64,000 nt of DNA from an uncultured delta proteobacterium (GTDB taxonomy: Bacteria > Myxococcota_A > UBA9160 > JAFDET01): NCBI GenBank assembly GCA_947259215.1, contig CAMYLJ010000003.1, positions 97,599 to 161,598 on the forward strand, read 5' to 3'. The number at the start of each line of letters is the position of its first letter. Within the stretch, counting starts at the first letter, position 1. The notes beneath the pieces are model-generated. The model was not told the DNA's origin and searched no databases. It saw only the letters and a list, made by a program, of their open reading frames with translations. Made by a program: the position numbers and the translations under genes. Below, piece by piece: positions 52,786 to 61,615 of the stretch.

Positions 52786-55185
52786 CTAGCGCTCCGCGGC
52801 GGCCGTGCGGGACTCGAACTCCTGCGGCCGCTCCTCCAGGAGCATCTCCTGGAGCTCCGGGTCCTCGGCGATCTCGTCCTCGTGGAAGGGCAGCCGCTGC
52901 ATGCGCAGCTGCGAGAAGAGGTCGCGGGTCTGGTCGCCGAAGTGGGGGTTGGCGGGGTCGCTCGACTGCGAATAGGTGAGCACGCCCTCGGCGACGGGTC
53001 CCCGCTCGTCGAAGGTGATCACCTCGATGATGCTGCCGCCCCCGGTGATCGGCGTGTAGCCCTCACCGTCCGTGCGCGGACCGCCGATGGCGTTGTAGAC
53101 GCCCTCGCCGCCGGAGCCGCCGGAGATGGGCAGCCGGTCGCCGTTCTTCACCTCGAACTGGACCTCGCCCCAGGCCGCGTCCAGGGGCACGCCGAGGCGC
53201 GCGATGCGCTCCACGGCTCCGGCCAGAGCCTGGAGCACGCGGCCCTGCACCACGGGATCGCTCTCGTTGAGGTCTCGGGGCGTGTTGGCCGCGTCGTCCG
53301 GGTCGAAGGGCACCACCCAGGCGCCGTTGTCGTCGAAGCGCGTCCAGAACTCCTTCCAGACGTGGGTGCCGACGCTGGTCGGGAGGTTGCGCTGGTCCCA
53401 ACCGGCGAGGACGCTGCACGCCTGGCTGATGTCGACGGGGCTGCCCCCCACGTCCACCGGGCCCTGGCCCTGGCAGATGCCGATCACGTCGTCCGCAGCG
53501 AGCTCCGCGGAGAGGTTGCGGTTGCCGAAGACCGTGTTCCGCAGGTCGTCCAGCATGAAGAGGTTGCCGGGCCTCCCGTCGGCGCCGGCCAACCGCTCCT
53601 CGATCTGCCGGATCCCGAGCCGGGTGCGCAGTCCCTGCTCGTAGCGCTCGCCGCCGAGGAGCGGCGAGAAGCCCTCGAGCAGGGCGTCCGGGCGCGTCAG
53701 CCAGTAGCTGTCGTTGGAGTTCTGCACCCAGTCGGTCCGGAAGAGCCGCGGAAGCTGCGAGCTGCCCAGGATGCCCGGGGCCGGCGCGTCCGGCTCCTGG
53801 CCGAGATCGCAGGCCGAGCTCGAGCCGTCCAGGAAGAAGAGGCCCAGGAAGTTGCCGCCACAGGCGTTGAGCTTGGCGCCCGTGACGTTCGACACGGCCC
53901 CGACGTCGGCGTAGAAGGTGCCGCCGAAGCGGTCCACGCCCACGGTGTTCACCCAGGGCAGCGCGATGAACCGATCGAGCGTGTCGAGCAGCTCCTCGGC
54001 GTTTCCGGCCTGGTTCATCTCCAGGTACTGATCGAAGATTCGGTCGTTGTCGCGGTTGGGGTCGCTCACGGCGTAGGCCTGGGTCGTGGTCCAGTCGAGC
54101 GGGAAGATCAGGCTCGCCACCGGCCCGAAGCGGCTCTCGTAGAAGGTGTGGGTCACCGCCTGAAGCGATCCGTCGGGCTGGAGGACCTCGACGCTGACCG
54201 TCTGGGTGGTCATCGGCTCGACCTGGCCGTCGAAGAAGTAGGCCGTGGGATCTCCGGGCACGAGCTCGAGGTCGAAGATCACGAAGCGCCGCGCCGCCGA
54301 GACCGTGTGGCTCCAGGCCACATCCTTGTTGAAGCCGATGTTCGGAAGCGGGGAGCCGACGATCGAGCCGCCCATGGAGTTGAGCACGCCGGGCAGCGTG
54401 AGATGCACCTGGTAGAAGCGCAGCGGCCCGAGCCACGGGAAGTGGGGATTCACGAGCAGCATGCCGCGCTCGTTCTGCGTCGCCTCGTAGCCGAGGCCGA
54501 CCATGTTGCTCCCGATCTTCTCGGGCTCCCACTTCGGGAGCGCCTCTGCGAGCGCAGCCATGACGGCCGGCGTCTCGCGAGCGGCGAAGCCGGTGGGGGC
54601 CGGTGCGGCTGCACCGGCCGAGCCTCCGCCCGGCGGCGCCGCGTTCACGATGAAGCCTTGCAGGTTGGGAGCGCCGGCGCGGGTGACCAGCTTGTGGAAG
54701 ACGCGGAAGAGGTCGAGGATCTCGATCGGGCGCACCCAGTCCGCGTCGCGGCAGTCGGCGGGCAGGTTCTCCTTGCCGGTGTCCGCGAGGTAACGGTTCA
54801 AGCCGGCCACGTAGCCGCGCCCGAGGTCCTGGAGGTCCGGGGCGAGGGCCGCGAGGAACCGCGCCGCCACCTCCTCGCTCGACCAGTAGGCGTAGAAGAA
54901 GTCGCTCTCGAGGTTGCCGCCGTCGGGTCCGAAGGCGCGCGAGGTGGTCGCCGTGGCCACGAGGACCTCGCGCATCAGGACGCAGAAGTTGTCCTGCGCG
55001 AAGGCGTAGCCGTAGCCGTAGCCGAGGCTGCCCCAGTCCTCTGCCAGGATGTGGGGGATGCCGTAGCTGGTGCGGCGGATGCTGGCGGTGTAGGGCTTCT
55101 CGAGCGGCTCGCAGCCGGAGAGCGCCAGGGCGGGCCCGAGCAGCAGGAGGATGCACCACAGGGAACGGGGCCGGGAAGCTGCCAC
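52786..55185 (-). CDS. Penicillin acylase family lipoprotein (Ntn amidohydrolase)
   Basis: Large exported amidohydrolase, 799 residues. It starts at a GTG behind GAAGGAG; a signal with lipobox LALSGC follows, so it is a lipoprotein. The alpha part has RTSYGIPHILAEDWGSLGYG and FAQDNFCVL. After a linker, the autocatalytic site Gly-Ser-Asn (IGSNMVGLG, Ser226, codon 54508-54510) begins the beta chain, followed by NPHFPW, LPGVLNSMGGSI and the Asn/Arg regions. Members cleave acyl-homoserine lactones, penicillins or other N-acyl compounds; quorum quenching is possible but unproven. Confidence 0.85.
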   Translation of the reverse strand: MAASRPRSLWCILLLLGPALALSGCEPLEKPYTASIRRTSYGIPHILAEDWGSLGYGYGYAFAQDNFCVLMREVLVATATTSRAFGPDGGNLESDFFYAYWSSEEVAARFLAALAPDLQDLGRGYVAGLNRYLADTGKENLPADCRDADWVRPIEILDLFRVFHKLVTRAGAPNLQGFIVNAAPPGGGSAGAAAPAPTGFAARETPAVMAALAEALPKWEPEKIGSNMVGLGYEATQNERGMLLVNPHFPWLGPLRFYQVHLTLPGVLNSMGGSIVGSPLPNIGFNKDVAWSHTVSAARRFVIFDLELVPGDPTAYFFDGQVEPMTTQTVSVEVLQPDGSLQAVTHTFYESRFGPVASLIFPLDWTTTQAYAVSDPNRDNDRIFDQYLEMNQAGNAEELLDTLDRFIALPWVNTVGVDRFGGTFYADVGAVSNVTGAKLNACGGNFLGLFFLDGSSSACDLGQEPDAPAPGILGSSQLPRLFRTDWVQNSNDSYWLTRPDALLEGFSPLLGGERYEQGLRTRLGIRQIEERLAGADGRPGNLFMLDDLRNTVFGNRNLSAELAADDVIGICQGQGPVDVGGSPVDISQACSVLAGWDQRNLPTSVGTHVWKEFWTRFDDNGAWVVPFDPDDAANTPRDLNESDPVVQGRVLQALAGAVERIARLGVPLDAAWGEVQFEVKNGDRLPISGGSGGEGVYNAIGGPRTDGEGYTPITGGGSIIEVITFDERGPVAEGVLTYSQSSDPANPHFGDQTRDLFSQLRMQRLPFHEDEIAEDPELQEMLLEERPQEFESRTAAAER

Positions 55186-55292
55186 GCGATCGTCTCCTTC
55201 GTCCACCTCCCACGCCCCGGGGATGATCTTAGCTGGTGTGCGGCATCTGTCCCACAGGCTCGTGAGGGAGGTGGCAGAGCAGCGACCGGCAG

Positions 55293-55763
55293 TCAGCTGG
55301 GCAGACTGAGCGGACCGTGGTGCCAGCCTTCGAGCAGCGCGCAGAAGTCGCAGCCGTGCATGTGGACGACGTCCTCGTGGTCGCCCGCCTCGAAGTACAC
55401 GTCCGGCAGCGCGAACAGCGCGTCGTCGAAGACGATCGGGACCTGGTAGGCCATGCCGAGCGGCGGCATCGCGCCGGCTTCGCAGTCCGGGAACAAGCTC
55501 CCGATCTCATCCTCGCTCGCGAGCTCCAGCTTCCGATGCAACGCGTGGGAAAGGCGGTCCACGTCGACGCGGCGCGTCGCCGGCAGCACCGCCAGCAGAT
55601 AGCCGTCCTCGTCTTCGAGCAGCACCGGCTTCGCCAGCCGGTTGGCGGGAATGCGGGCCTCGCGCGCGGTCTGGAGGCTCGTCTCCGAATGCGGGTGGGG
55701 CAGCACCTCGAACCAGACTCCCGTCCGCTCGAGGTACCATTCGAGCCGTCGTGCAATCGCCAT
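55293..55763 (-). CDS. YbaK/EbsC-type aminoacyl-tRNA deacylase
   Basis: 156 residues. The fold hydrolyses mischarged tRNAs (for example Ala- or Cys-tRNA-Pro). The conserved elements include YLERTGVWFEVLPHPHSET, LAKPVLLEDEDGYLLAVLPA with the catalytic Lys, and EAGAMPPLGMAYQVP at the rim. It ends in a basic-poor tail with GCDFCALL. GGAGGAGG before the ATG. Confidence 0.8.
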   Translation of the reverse strand: MAIARRLEWYLERTGVWFEVLPHPHSETSLQTAREARIPANRLAKPVLLEDEDGYLLAVLPATRRVDVDRLSHALHRKLELASEDEIGSLFPDCEAGAMPPLGMAYQVPIVFDDALFALPDVYFEAGDHEDVVHMHGCDFCALLEGWHHGPLSLPS

Positions 55764-56101
55764 GGGGCGTCCTCCTCCTCGAGAGGTCGGATGCAGGGTG
55801 GGCGACAGGAACGGGGGCGGCGACAGAATCGGCTGCGACGGCGGCTCCGCGGCGGGACGCGCCACGCCCCTCGGCTCGAGGAGTGCGCCGAGAGGCGACT
55901 GCGCCAGTCTGCTCCCCAGGCTTGTGGAAAGGCAAGCAAGGAATCTTGCCGGGGCGCTGGAGTGGCGCGGGTCACGTGGGGATTCTCGCCCAGCGGGGTT
56001 CGCGTCGTCCGGAATCCGCACAGTCGGACGCCGATCTCGGGCAGATTCAGTGCGAGTGGTGGGCGGCGCGTTCCAGCGGCCCAACCAGGAGGGAGCCGGC
56101 G
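55764..56101. other. 338-bp divergent intergenic region
   Basis: Nothing coding is recognised. A 6-bp hairpin, GGCAAG and CTTGCC (55931-55950), sits in the middle. GGAGGGAG precedes the glutathione S-transferase ATG. Confidence 0.4.
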
Positions 56102-56722
56102 ATGCTCAGGATCTGGGGGAGGACCAACTCGATCAACGTCCAGAAGGTGATGTGGGCGGTGGGCGAGCTCGGCCTCGATTTCGAACGAATGGACGTCGGT
56201 GGCGAATTCGGAGGGCTCGACAGCGCCGATTACGGCGCCCTGAACCCGAACCGCCGGGTGCCGACGCTCCAGGATGGCTCCTTCAGCCTCTGGGAGTCGA
56301 ACGCGATCGTGCGCTACCTGGCGGCGAAGCACGCAGCGGGCGGTTTGTGGCCGACCGAACCCGAGGCGCGTGCGGTCGCAGATCAGTGGATGGACTGGCA
56401 GCAGACGACCCTGGTGCCCGACATGCGGATCGTATTCTGGGGCCTCGTGCGCACGGAGCGCGGCAAGCGGGACACGCCGAAGATCGACGCCGCGGTGGAG
56501 AGCCTCAAGTCACTCTGGGACAGGTTGGATCGGCACCTGGGCGAGCGGTCGTTCGTCGCCGGCGACGCGTTCACGATGGGCGACATTCCGGTCGGGGCGA
56601 TGTGCCACCGCTACCACGCGCTCGGCGTCGAGCGCGCGGCGAGCGAGAACGTCGCGGCCTGGTACGAGCGCCTGAAGCGGCGTCCCGCGTACCAGGCGCA
56701 CGTCATGCTCCCGCTCTCGTGA
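56102..56722 (+). CDS. Glutathione S-transferase family protein
   Basis: 206 residues with an N-terminal thioredoxin-like domain (LRIWGRTNSINVQKVMWAVGELGLDFERM, with Ser in the catalytic position, GRVPTLQDGSF-like RVPTLQDG, WESNAIVRYLA) and an all-helical C-terminal domain (DTPKIDAAVESLKSLWDRLDRHL, GDAFTMGDIPVGAM). It probably conjugates or isomerises electrophiles with glutathione. GGAGGGAG ribosome-binding site. Confidence 0.87.
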   Translation: MLRIWGRTNSINVQKVMWAVGELGLDFERMDVGGEFGGLDSADYGALNPNRRVPTLQDGSFSLWESNAIVRYLAAKHAAGGLWPTEPEARAVADQWMDWQQTTLVPDMRIVFWGLVRTERGKRDTPKIDAAVESLKSLWDRLDRHLGERSFVAGDAFTMGDIPVGAMCHRYHALGVERAASENVAAWYERLKRRPAYQAHVMLPLS

Positions 56723-56750
56723 GGCCCGGGCGCGTGCGCTCGGCGCTTCG

Positions 56751-57338
56751 CTAGGGCTTGCTGATCGTGATCGCGAGCGCCTCGGTGTGCGTCGCGACCA
56801 CCTCCTCGCCCACCTTCACCCGCGCGAGATCCACGCCCTTGCCGGCGCGGAGCGCGACCGACTCGCCGGACGGCAGCTCGAGCGTGACCCTGCGCGCTTC
56901 GGGATCGACTGCGCGCACGACCGCCTTCAGCTGGACCGTATCGGCGATGACGCCGCCGGGGGTGCCGCCGGGCGGGGCCAGCGCGGCGACCGTGACCTCG
57001 GTCGCGCCGGGCTTCGCGTCGCTCGCGGGATGGATGGACAGGGCCACGGCCTCGAAGTAGGTGGCCTTCACGTCGTCACCCACGGCGATCTGGTCGAAGT
57101 TGGCGGCCTCCTCGGGCGCGTCGAGCTCGACCCGGTTCCCGGCCGACCCCTCTACGATGATGCTGCGGGCCTCCTTGTCGACGGCCACGACCTTTCCGCT
57201 GAGCTCGATCTTCTCGGCCACGACCACGGCGCGGTCGGCAGGCTCGGCGGCGGCGGCTTCGTGGTGCGCGGCCTGTGCGGGCGCGGCTCCGAGCAGGGCA
57301 ACGAACGACAAGGCCGAGAGCGTCAGGGTCAGTCTCAT
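56751..57338 (-). CDS. Secreted protein with two tandem OB-like repeats
   Basis: 195 residues. A signal peptide (1-23, AQAAHHE) is followed by two similar repeats of about 75 residues: KIELSGKVVAVDKEARSIIVEG and VQLKAVVRAVDPEARRVTLELP, each followed by GVGDDVKATYFEALALSI-like sequence (VGDDVKATYFEAVALSIHPA and VGEEVVATHTEALAITIS). The repeat resembles small beta-barrel (DUF5666-like) metal or ligand binders. AAGAGGAT before the ATG. Function unknown. Confidence 0.72.
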   Translation of the reverse strand: MRLTLTLSALSFVALLGAAPAQAAHHEAAAAEPADRAVVVAEKIELSGKVVAVDKEARSIIVEGSAGNRVELDAPEEAANFDQIAVGDDVKATYFEAVALSIHPASDAKPGATEVTVAALAPPGGTPGGVIADTVQLKAVVRAVDPEARRVTLELPSGESVALRAGKGVDLARVKVGEEVVATHTEALAITISKP

Positions 57339-57790
57339 GTGGACATCCTCTTGATTGGGGGAGATTGGGGGAATCAGGGGGGGCAGGGCCCCGAAAGATC
57401 GTCGGGAAGGTAACCGAATCGAGGCCGCCCGCTCGGGGCGTGAGATTGGCGCTGGCGAGGAGGCCCTGCTTGAGCAGCCGCTTCTTGCCAGCCGCATCCG
57501 TGCCTATTCGGGCTATGACCAGATTCTTGAGTCTCGAGATGCCTCGCCCGATCTCGAGGAGGAGAGCTGAAACGGCCAGCAAGGCGATTCTTGGACAGCC
57601 TGACCAGGCGTTGCAGCTGCCCGGCCGCAGCTCCCTGCAACTGGCCGCTAGCCGTCTTGCCTCTGGCTCGGATACCTGCTCCGAGCCGGTCGCTCCACGC
57701 CTGCTCTAGACTCGCCGCGTTTCTTCGGGTCTCGGCTGGCTCCGGCCCTGTGGTCGGTAGCTGAGCGCCGATCCGTTAGGACCCCACGAT
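57339..57790. other. 452-bp intergenic region
   Basis: No gene, terminator or repeat is recognised. The second half drops in GC toward the low-GC gene at 57791. Confidence 0.35.
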
Positions 57791-58273
57791 ATGCACCGAG
57801 CGACAGCGTGGCTTCTGGGCGCCATCATCGGCTGTGCAGGGTCGGCACAGCCCTCCGCCCCGCTGGCGGAAGAGTTCACCCTTGTCCTGACAGCCAAGCA
57901 CAACGCCCACCAGCAAGGGGGCTTGCGCGAAACCGTGCCTGTCCTCCTGCCATCAGTCAGGGCCCTGGTGATCGATACATCTCAGATAGACATGACTCCT
58001 TGTATGGAAGGTCTCGGAAAGCCCGTCTCGGTCGGCTTCATGCTGAAGAGCGGGGCCGTCTATCGCCTCTCCGTCGAGCCCGAGCGGCAACTCTACGAGT
58101 TCTCCCCCGACACGCTTGCGCCTTACCGGGGAAAGCACGGCACGATTCCGTTTGTCGGACTGTTGCGTGGCGAGGCTGGTCTCATCCAGATCGCCCCTGA
58201 GGACTTTCGAGCGGACTCACCACCCATTGAGCCTGCCTGCCGCCTGTGGCTGGGTTCGTTCGTGGTTCTCTAG
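57791..58273 (+). CDS. Low-GC secreted/lipoprotein gene of unknown function
   Basis: 160 residues. The signal region ends in AIIGCAGSAQ, a possible lipobox. The rest (FTLVLTAKHNAHQQGGL, DTSQIDMTPCMEGLGK, VYRLSVEPERQLYEFSPDTLAPYRG) is not recognised. Local GC falls to near 50% in places, with AT-rich codons (ATA, TGT, TCT) rarely used by its neighbours, which suggests recent transfer. It ends one base from the conserved end of the convergent PEP-CTERM gene. Confidence 0.6.
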   Translation: MHRATAWLLGAIIGCAGSAQPSAPLAEEFTLVLTAKHNAHQQGGLRETVPVLLPSVRALVIDTSQIDMTPCMEGLGKPVSVGFMLKSGAVYRLSVEPERQLYEFSPDTLAPYRGKHGTIPFVGLLRGEAGLIQIAPEDFRADSPPIEPACRLWLGSFVVL

Positions 58274-58976
58274 TACGTCGCCTCTTCAACCCCAGCCCCA
58301 CCAGCCCGCAGGCGAAGAGGAGAGGGCCGGCGGGCTCGGGCACCGGCTCGAGGACCAGTCGGGCGAAGCCGGGGCTGAAACGGGGGTTGTTGCTGAAGCG
58401 GAAGCCCTCGTTGAAGCGCAGGGTGTCGGTCACGGAGTCTGCGGAGATGCCGAACACGAAGACGCTGGCCTGGGGATGGTTGATCCGCGCCAGCGCCGCG
58501 GACGAGAGCGGAATCACGAGCTCGCTTCCAATCAGCCCGCGTGCGGCGGTGGCGCTGCCATACACGTGCCCGCTGCCGAGATCGTCGAAGAGTGCGACGC
58601 CCACGGGATCGATGCGGTCGCGATGGACCGTCAGCATCCCAGGGTCGCCCTCGAAGGAGTACAGGGTGAAGGGCTCCTGCGGGTCATCGCTGAAGTACAT
58701 CTCCAGCTCGATCGTGAGCGTGGCCGACGCGAACCGCGTCGCCTGGCCCAGCGGGAACACGTAGAACGAACGCGCGCTCTCGACGCAGTTCACGGGCGGC
58801 CGGGCCGGGTCGCAACTTGCGAAGATCCCGGTGCGTCCGGTGAAGGTGTTGATCGAACCACCGACATGAGCGCCCTGGAAGTCGATCCAGCCCTGCTCCG
58901 ACGGCGCGATCGAGATGGCCGCTGCGGGCCCGGCGGTCCCGACGATCAGGACGGCTGTGAGGAGCGTCCGGCGCAT
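58182..58976 (-). CDS. PEP-CTERM sorting-domain protein with foreign C-terminal tail
   Basis: 264 residues with a signal peptide (1-20). The exported body is beta-rich (ATRFASATLTIELEMYF, SFEGDPGMLTV). The C-terminal PEP-CTERM signal reads VPEPAGPLLFACGLVGLGLKRRR (in parts VPEP, a hydrophobic helix, KRRR), the target of exosortase. Normally translation stops within a few codons of the basic cluster. Here 30 more residues follow, encoded exactly in the 92 bp that overlap the opposing low-GC gene. The real gene end has probably been replaced by a rearrangement. Confidence 0.8.
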   Translation of the reverse strand: MRRTLLTAVLIVGTAGPAAAISIAPSEQGWIDFQGAHVGGSINTFTGRTGIFASCDPARPPVNCVESARSFYVFPLGQATRFASATLTIELEMYFSDDPQEPFTLYSFEGDPGMLTVHRDRIDPVGVALFDDLGSGHVYGSATAARGLIGSELVIPLSSAALARINHPQASVFVFGISADSVTDTLRFNEGFRFSNNPRFSPGFARLVLEPVPEPAGPLLFACGLVGLGLKRRRTREPRTNPATGGRQAQWVVSPLESPQGRSG

Positions 58977-59099
58977 GGATGACCCCGGGGCGCTGCGCCC
59001 CAGGGTGTGTGGCTACCGGCTCCGGGAAATGGCGGGACAGCCGCTGCTATGCCGGGCGATGCGGGTGCGGGAGCCGCCGAGCATCGCCCGACGTACCGG

Positions 59100-59636
59100 C
59101 TAGCTCTCGACCGAGAGCACGATCCAGCCCGAGCCGACCTTCTCGAGGGCCTCGCGACGGGCCTCGTCCGGCGAGGCGCAGGAGAGGGTGATCGTTCGCG
59201 AGCGCGGGCCCCCCTCGTGTTTGAGGTGCACCCGGTAGGTCACGACGGGGACGTTGGAAGCCTCGGCGACCTCGGGCGGCGGCGCCAGCGGCTCACGGGG
59301 GATGGGCGTGCCCTCGCCGATCAGGCCGAGCAGGAAGCTGTAGTAGGACTCGGGCGCGGACCGGATGCGCAGGCCCATGCCGCCCTGGCTCACGCTGCGC
59401 AGGTGGGGCGCGACCACGCGCTTCCAGACCACCTGGGCCCCGATCGGGATCGGGCGGGGGTCGGCGCCGAGCTTGATATCGACCTGCACGTTCTCGCCGG
59501 CGCGCGCGGCGACGGTGGTCTGGACGAACAGGCCGCCGCGGGACACGTTGAGCACCATGCCGCCGTACGTGCTCCCGTCCATCGTCAGGCGGCAGGGAAC
59601 CCGCCTCTTGAATCGAGGCTCCGAACTCGTCTGCAT
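59100..59636 (-). CDS. PilZ-domain protein
   Basis: 178 residues from ATG 59636 (a GTG two codons upstream is possible). RFKRRVPCRL (RxxxR motif) near the N-terminus and NVSRGGLFVQ (D/NxSxxG motif) are the c-di-GMP-binding sites of PilZ. A C-terminal region (about 125-178, TYRVHLKHEGGPRSRTITLSC) forms an additional beta-rich domain. It may read c-di-GMP levels set by the HD-GYP protein of this window. Confidence 0.85.
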   Translation of the reverse strand: MQTSSEPRFKRRVPCRLTMDGSTYGGMVLNVSRGGLFVQTTVAARAGENVQVDIKLGADPRPIPIGAQVVWKRVVAPHLRSVSQGGMGLRIRSAPESYYSFLLGLIGEGTPIPREPLAPPPEVAEASNVPVVTYRVHLKHEGGPRSRTITLSCASPDEARREALEKVGSGWIVLSVES

Positions 59637-59919
59637 GGCCACCCCCGTGCCCTCGATTCGGCGCTTCGGGCGAGCCGCTTGAGAGAGCCTGGCGCGCCCG
59701 CTCGCGTGGCTGACTGGGGCAGCTCTACGACGGCTAGTGGCGCCGCCCCCGTGGCTGGCCGCGCGACGGTGACGGATCCCCGGCCCGCTTGGTGCCTGCG
59801 ACGTTCTGCCACGGGGGGTGCAGGTTGCCCCGGCCGGGCATCGAACGGCCGCTCCGGATCGTCGTGGCCTGGTATTGAGCCGCGTAGAGCGCCTATGCTG
59901 GGCGCGTGGGAGCTACCCC

Positions 59920-60198
59920 ATGAAGAAGGCAGTGATCCTCGTTCTCTTCCTCTCGGCCCTGGCCACGCCGTCGCCCGGCGAGGAGCCCTACGCGCACACC
60001 AACAGCCGCGGGACGACGTACTACTTGTTCCACAAGCAGGTGCCGCTGAAGAACTCGGATCGGGTGCAGACGATCTACTACTTCTCGAAGGACCCGAACA
60101 ACCCCAAAGGCCTGCCCCTCTCGAAGGTGCCCGAAGACCGGATCGTCTCGGAGACGAAGAACGGGCTCCCGGTGTTGAAGAAGCGACCCGCGGAATGA
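59920..60198 (+). CDS. Small secreted conserved protein
   Basis: 92 residues. A signal peptide (1-19) precedes a mature part with TYYLFHKQVPLKNSDRVQTIYYFSKDPNNPKG and VPEDRIVSETKNGLPVLKK. The sequence is lysine-rich and looks like a widely found small secreted family of unknown role. GGGAG precedes the ATG, and a TATGCT box (59894-59899) lies 20 nt upstream. Confidence 0.7.
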   Translation: MKKAVILVLFLSALATPSPGEEPYAHTNSRGTTYYLFHKQVPLKNSDRVQTIYYFSKDPNNPKGLPLSKVPEDRIVSETKNGLPVLKKRPAE

Positions 60199-60229
60199 GT
60201 GGGCCACAAAGACCGCCCCTGAAGAAAAC

Positions 60230-60256
60230 GGGGTTGGCGAACACCTCGCCAACCCC
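60230..60256 (-). terminator. Rho-independent terminator of tRNA-Ala(GGC) type
   Basis: A perfect 10-bp stem, GGGGTTGGCG and CGCCAACCCC, with a 7-nt loop. On the minus strand it is followed by CGTTTTCTTC. It is the natural terminator downstream of a minus-strand tRNA-Ala gene; a similar one with a single mismatch follows the second copy (63721-63747). Confidence 0.65.
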
Positions 60257-60263
60257 GCGCAAT

Positions 60264-60311
60264 CCCTGGTGGAGCTGGTGGGGATCGAACCCACGACCCC
60301 AAGACTGCCAG
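60264..60311 (-). other. att site: 3' half of tRNA-Ala(GGC), left copy
   Basis: This 48-bp sequence recurs exactly at 63755-63802. On the minus strand it contains the anticodon loop CTGGCAG (anticodon GGC), the T arm GTGGGTTCGATCCCCAC, and the acceptor end CAGCTCC-A-CCA with the U of the G3:U70 alanine identity pair. The 5' half is absent, so it is not a full tRNA gene. It is the usual crossover target of tyrosine integrases. Confidence 0.85.
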
Positions 60312-60396
60312 AAGCCAAGAAGCGCCCCAAGTAGCGCGAGGATGCGTCTGGCGACTTGCGAGGGCCTGCGGGACCCTGCACGAGGGGGCTCCCAGG

Positions 60397-60421
60397 GCGT
60401 CTCGGCGTCTCTATGCGTCTC
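60397..60421 (+). repeat. Three GCGTCTC direct repeats (possible integrase arm sites)
   Basis: GCGTCTC occurs at 60397-60403, 60405-60411 and 60415-60421. Two ACGTCTC copies sit near the other end at 63693 and 63703. Confidence 0.45.
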
Positions 60422-60628
60422 CTCCACACCGACGTGACGCCGGGGACACCCCACAGGTTCTGAACCCGGCGAGAAGCGGTGCAAGTCCTCGAAACGAAAG
60501 CGGTCGCGCACTTGAGATCGTGTCCCGCACTTGTCCCGCGACCCTGAAGACGCTGCGCGCGAGGGCGCAATCCGGACCGTGCGCTAGCTTCTGAGGCTGT
60601 TTGGCCACAATCACTGCGAGGGGAAGCC

Positions 60629-61453
60629 ATGTCACCCAGAAGCTGGTCCGTCGCCGCCGTCGCGGCGTTTGCGCTGCTCGTGACCCTCACACCGCTTCGG
60701 GCCGAGGCCGGCGAGGTCTACTGCTCGACGTTCGGCGGCACCCTCAGCGGCTACCTGAACGACAACGTCAAGGTCGACACGGACTGCTGGATCGACAAGG
60801 CCACCGTCAACGGCAACGTCAAGCTCGACGGCGCATACCAACTGGTGATCAGCTACAGCAAGGTCAACGGCAACATCGAGTGCGATTACCAGGGCTCGCT
60901 GCGGATCTCCGACAGCAAGGTCAACGGCAACATCGAGAAGTGCCAGTCGGCCCCTGGCGACAAGCCCTGGAGCCGCAAGGGCGTCTTCCAGGCTTCCCTC
61001 GACGGCTACCAGGAGGTCCCCGCCATCTCGACCTCGGGGGAAGGCCAGTTCCGGGCCGAGGTCGTGCGCAGCAGTGGCATGCTTCGCTACGCCCTCCGCT
61101 ATCGGGGTCTCGAGGGCGGCAACGTGCTCTTCGCGCACATCCACTTCGGCAGGCCCGGCACGAACGGCGACGTGATCGCGTTCCTGTGCTCGAACATGGC
61201 TCCGCCCGTGGGCGTCGACACGCCCCCGTGCCCCGCCGAAGGCGTGCTGCTGGAAGGGGAGCTCGACCGCTTCGACGTGATCGGTCCGGCTGCCCAGGGG
61301 ATAGATCCCGGCGAGGCGGGCGAGGCGCTGCGCGCACTGGAGGCCGGTGCGGCCTACGTCAACGTGCACACCGCGGGATTCCCCTCCGGCGAGATCCGGG
61401 GGCAGATCGAAGCAGGCCGCGGCAAGAAGGGCAAGAAGGGCAGATCACGCTAG
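60629..61453 (+). CDS. Secreted CHRD-domain protein with VNGN repeats
   Basis: 274 residues with a signal peptide (1-26). The N-terminal part (about 30-112) has repeated strands TVNGNVKLDG, SKVNGNIECD and SKVNGNIEKC, resembling a short beta-solenoid. The C-terminal CHRD domain (about 128-262) has FQASLDGYQEVPAIST and AAYVNVHTAGFPSGEIRGQI with its conserved His. A basic tail of Lys/Gly follows. CHRD proteins are secreted with unknown molecular role. Strong SD (GAGGGGA). Confidence 0.8.
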   Translation: MSPRSWSVAAVAAFALLVTLTPLRAEAGEVYCSTFGGTLSGYLNDNVKVDTDCWIDKATVNGNVKLDGAYQLVISYSKVNGNIECDYQGSLRISDSKVNGNIEKCQSAPGDKPWSRKGVFQASLDGYQEVPAISTSGEGQFRAEVVRSSGMLRYALRYRGLEGGNVLFAHIHFGRPGTNGDVIAFLCSNMAPPVGVDTPPCPAEGVLLEGELDRFDVIGPAAQGIDPGEAGEALRALEAGAAYVNVHTAGFPSGEIRGQIEAGRGKKGKKGRSR

Positions 61454-61615
61454 GCACGTCGAGAGTGATCGTGCCACGGCGTCGAGATCTGTCGGTCGTC
61501 GCTCCGGCTCCTTGGCCAGCATGCCCATCACGAGCGCTTCCAGCTCCGGGGGGAGGCCCTGGGCGAGTTCGCCCAGGGGCGTGGGCTCCTGCGAGAGGTG
61601 CTGCGCCAGCACGGA
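61445..61615 (-). pseudogene. C-terminal fragment of a serine/threonine protein kinase
   Basis: The minus-strand frame encodes VLAQHLSQEPTPLGELAQGL and LEALVMGMLAKEPERRPTDL, the end of a Hanks-type kinase domain. The catalytic part is absent, and the 60 residues upstream are unrelated. It overlaps the CHRD stop by 9 bp. A broken gene left by rearrangement in the element. Confidence 0.65.

Larger units (their letters stand above)
60199..60628. other. 430-bp gene-free left end of an integrative element
   Basis: This holds a terminator hairpin, the 48-bp tRNA-Ala fragment and three GCGTCTC repeats (see separate entries). The remaining sequence lacks coding potential. Confidence 0.5.

Noticed and set aside
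60264..60311. A functional tRNA-Ala gene
   Set aside because: Only the 3' half is present; no acceptor 5' strand or D arm occurs upstream on the minus strand.
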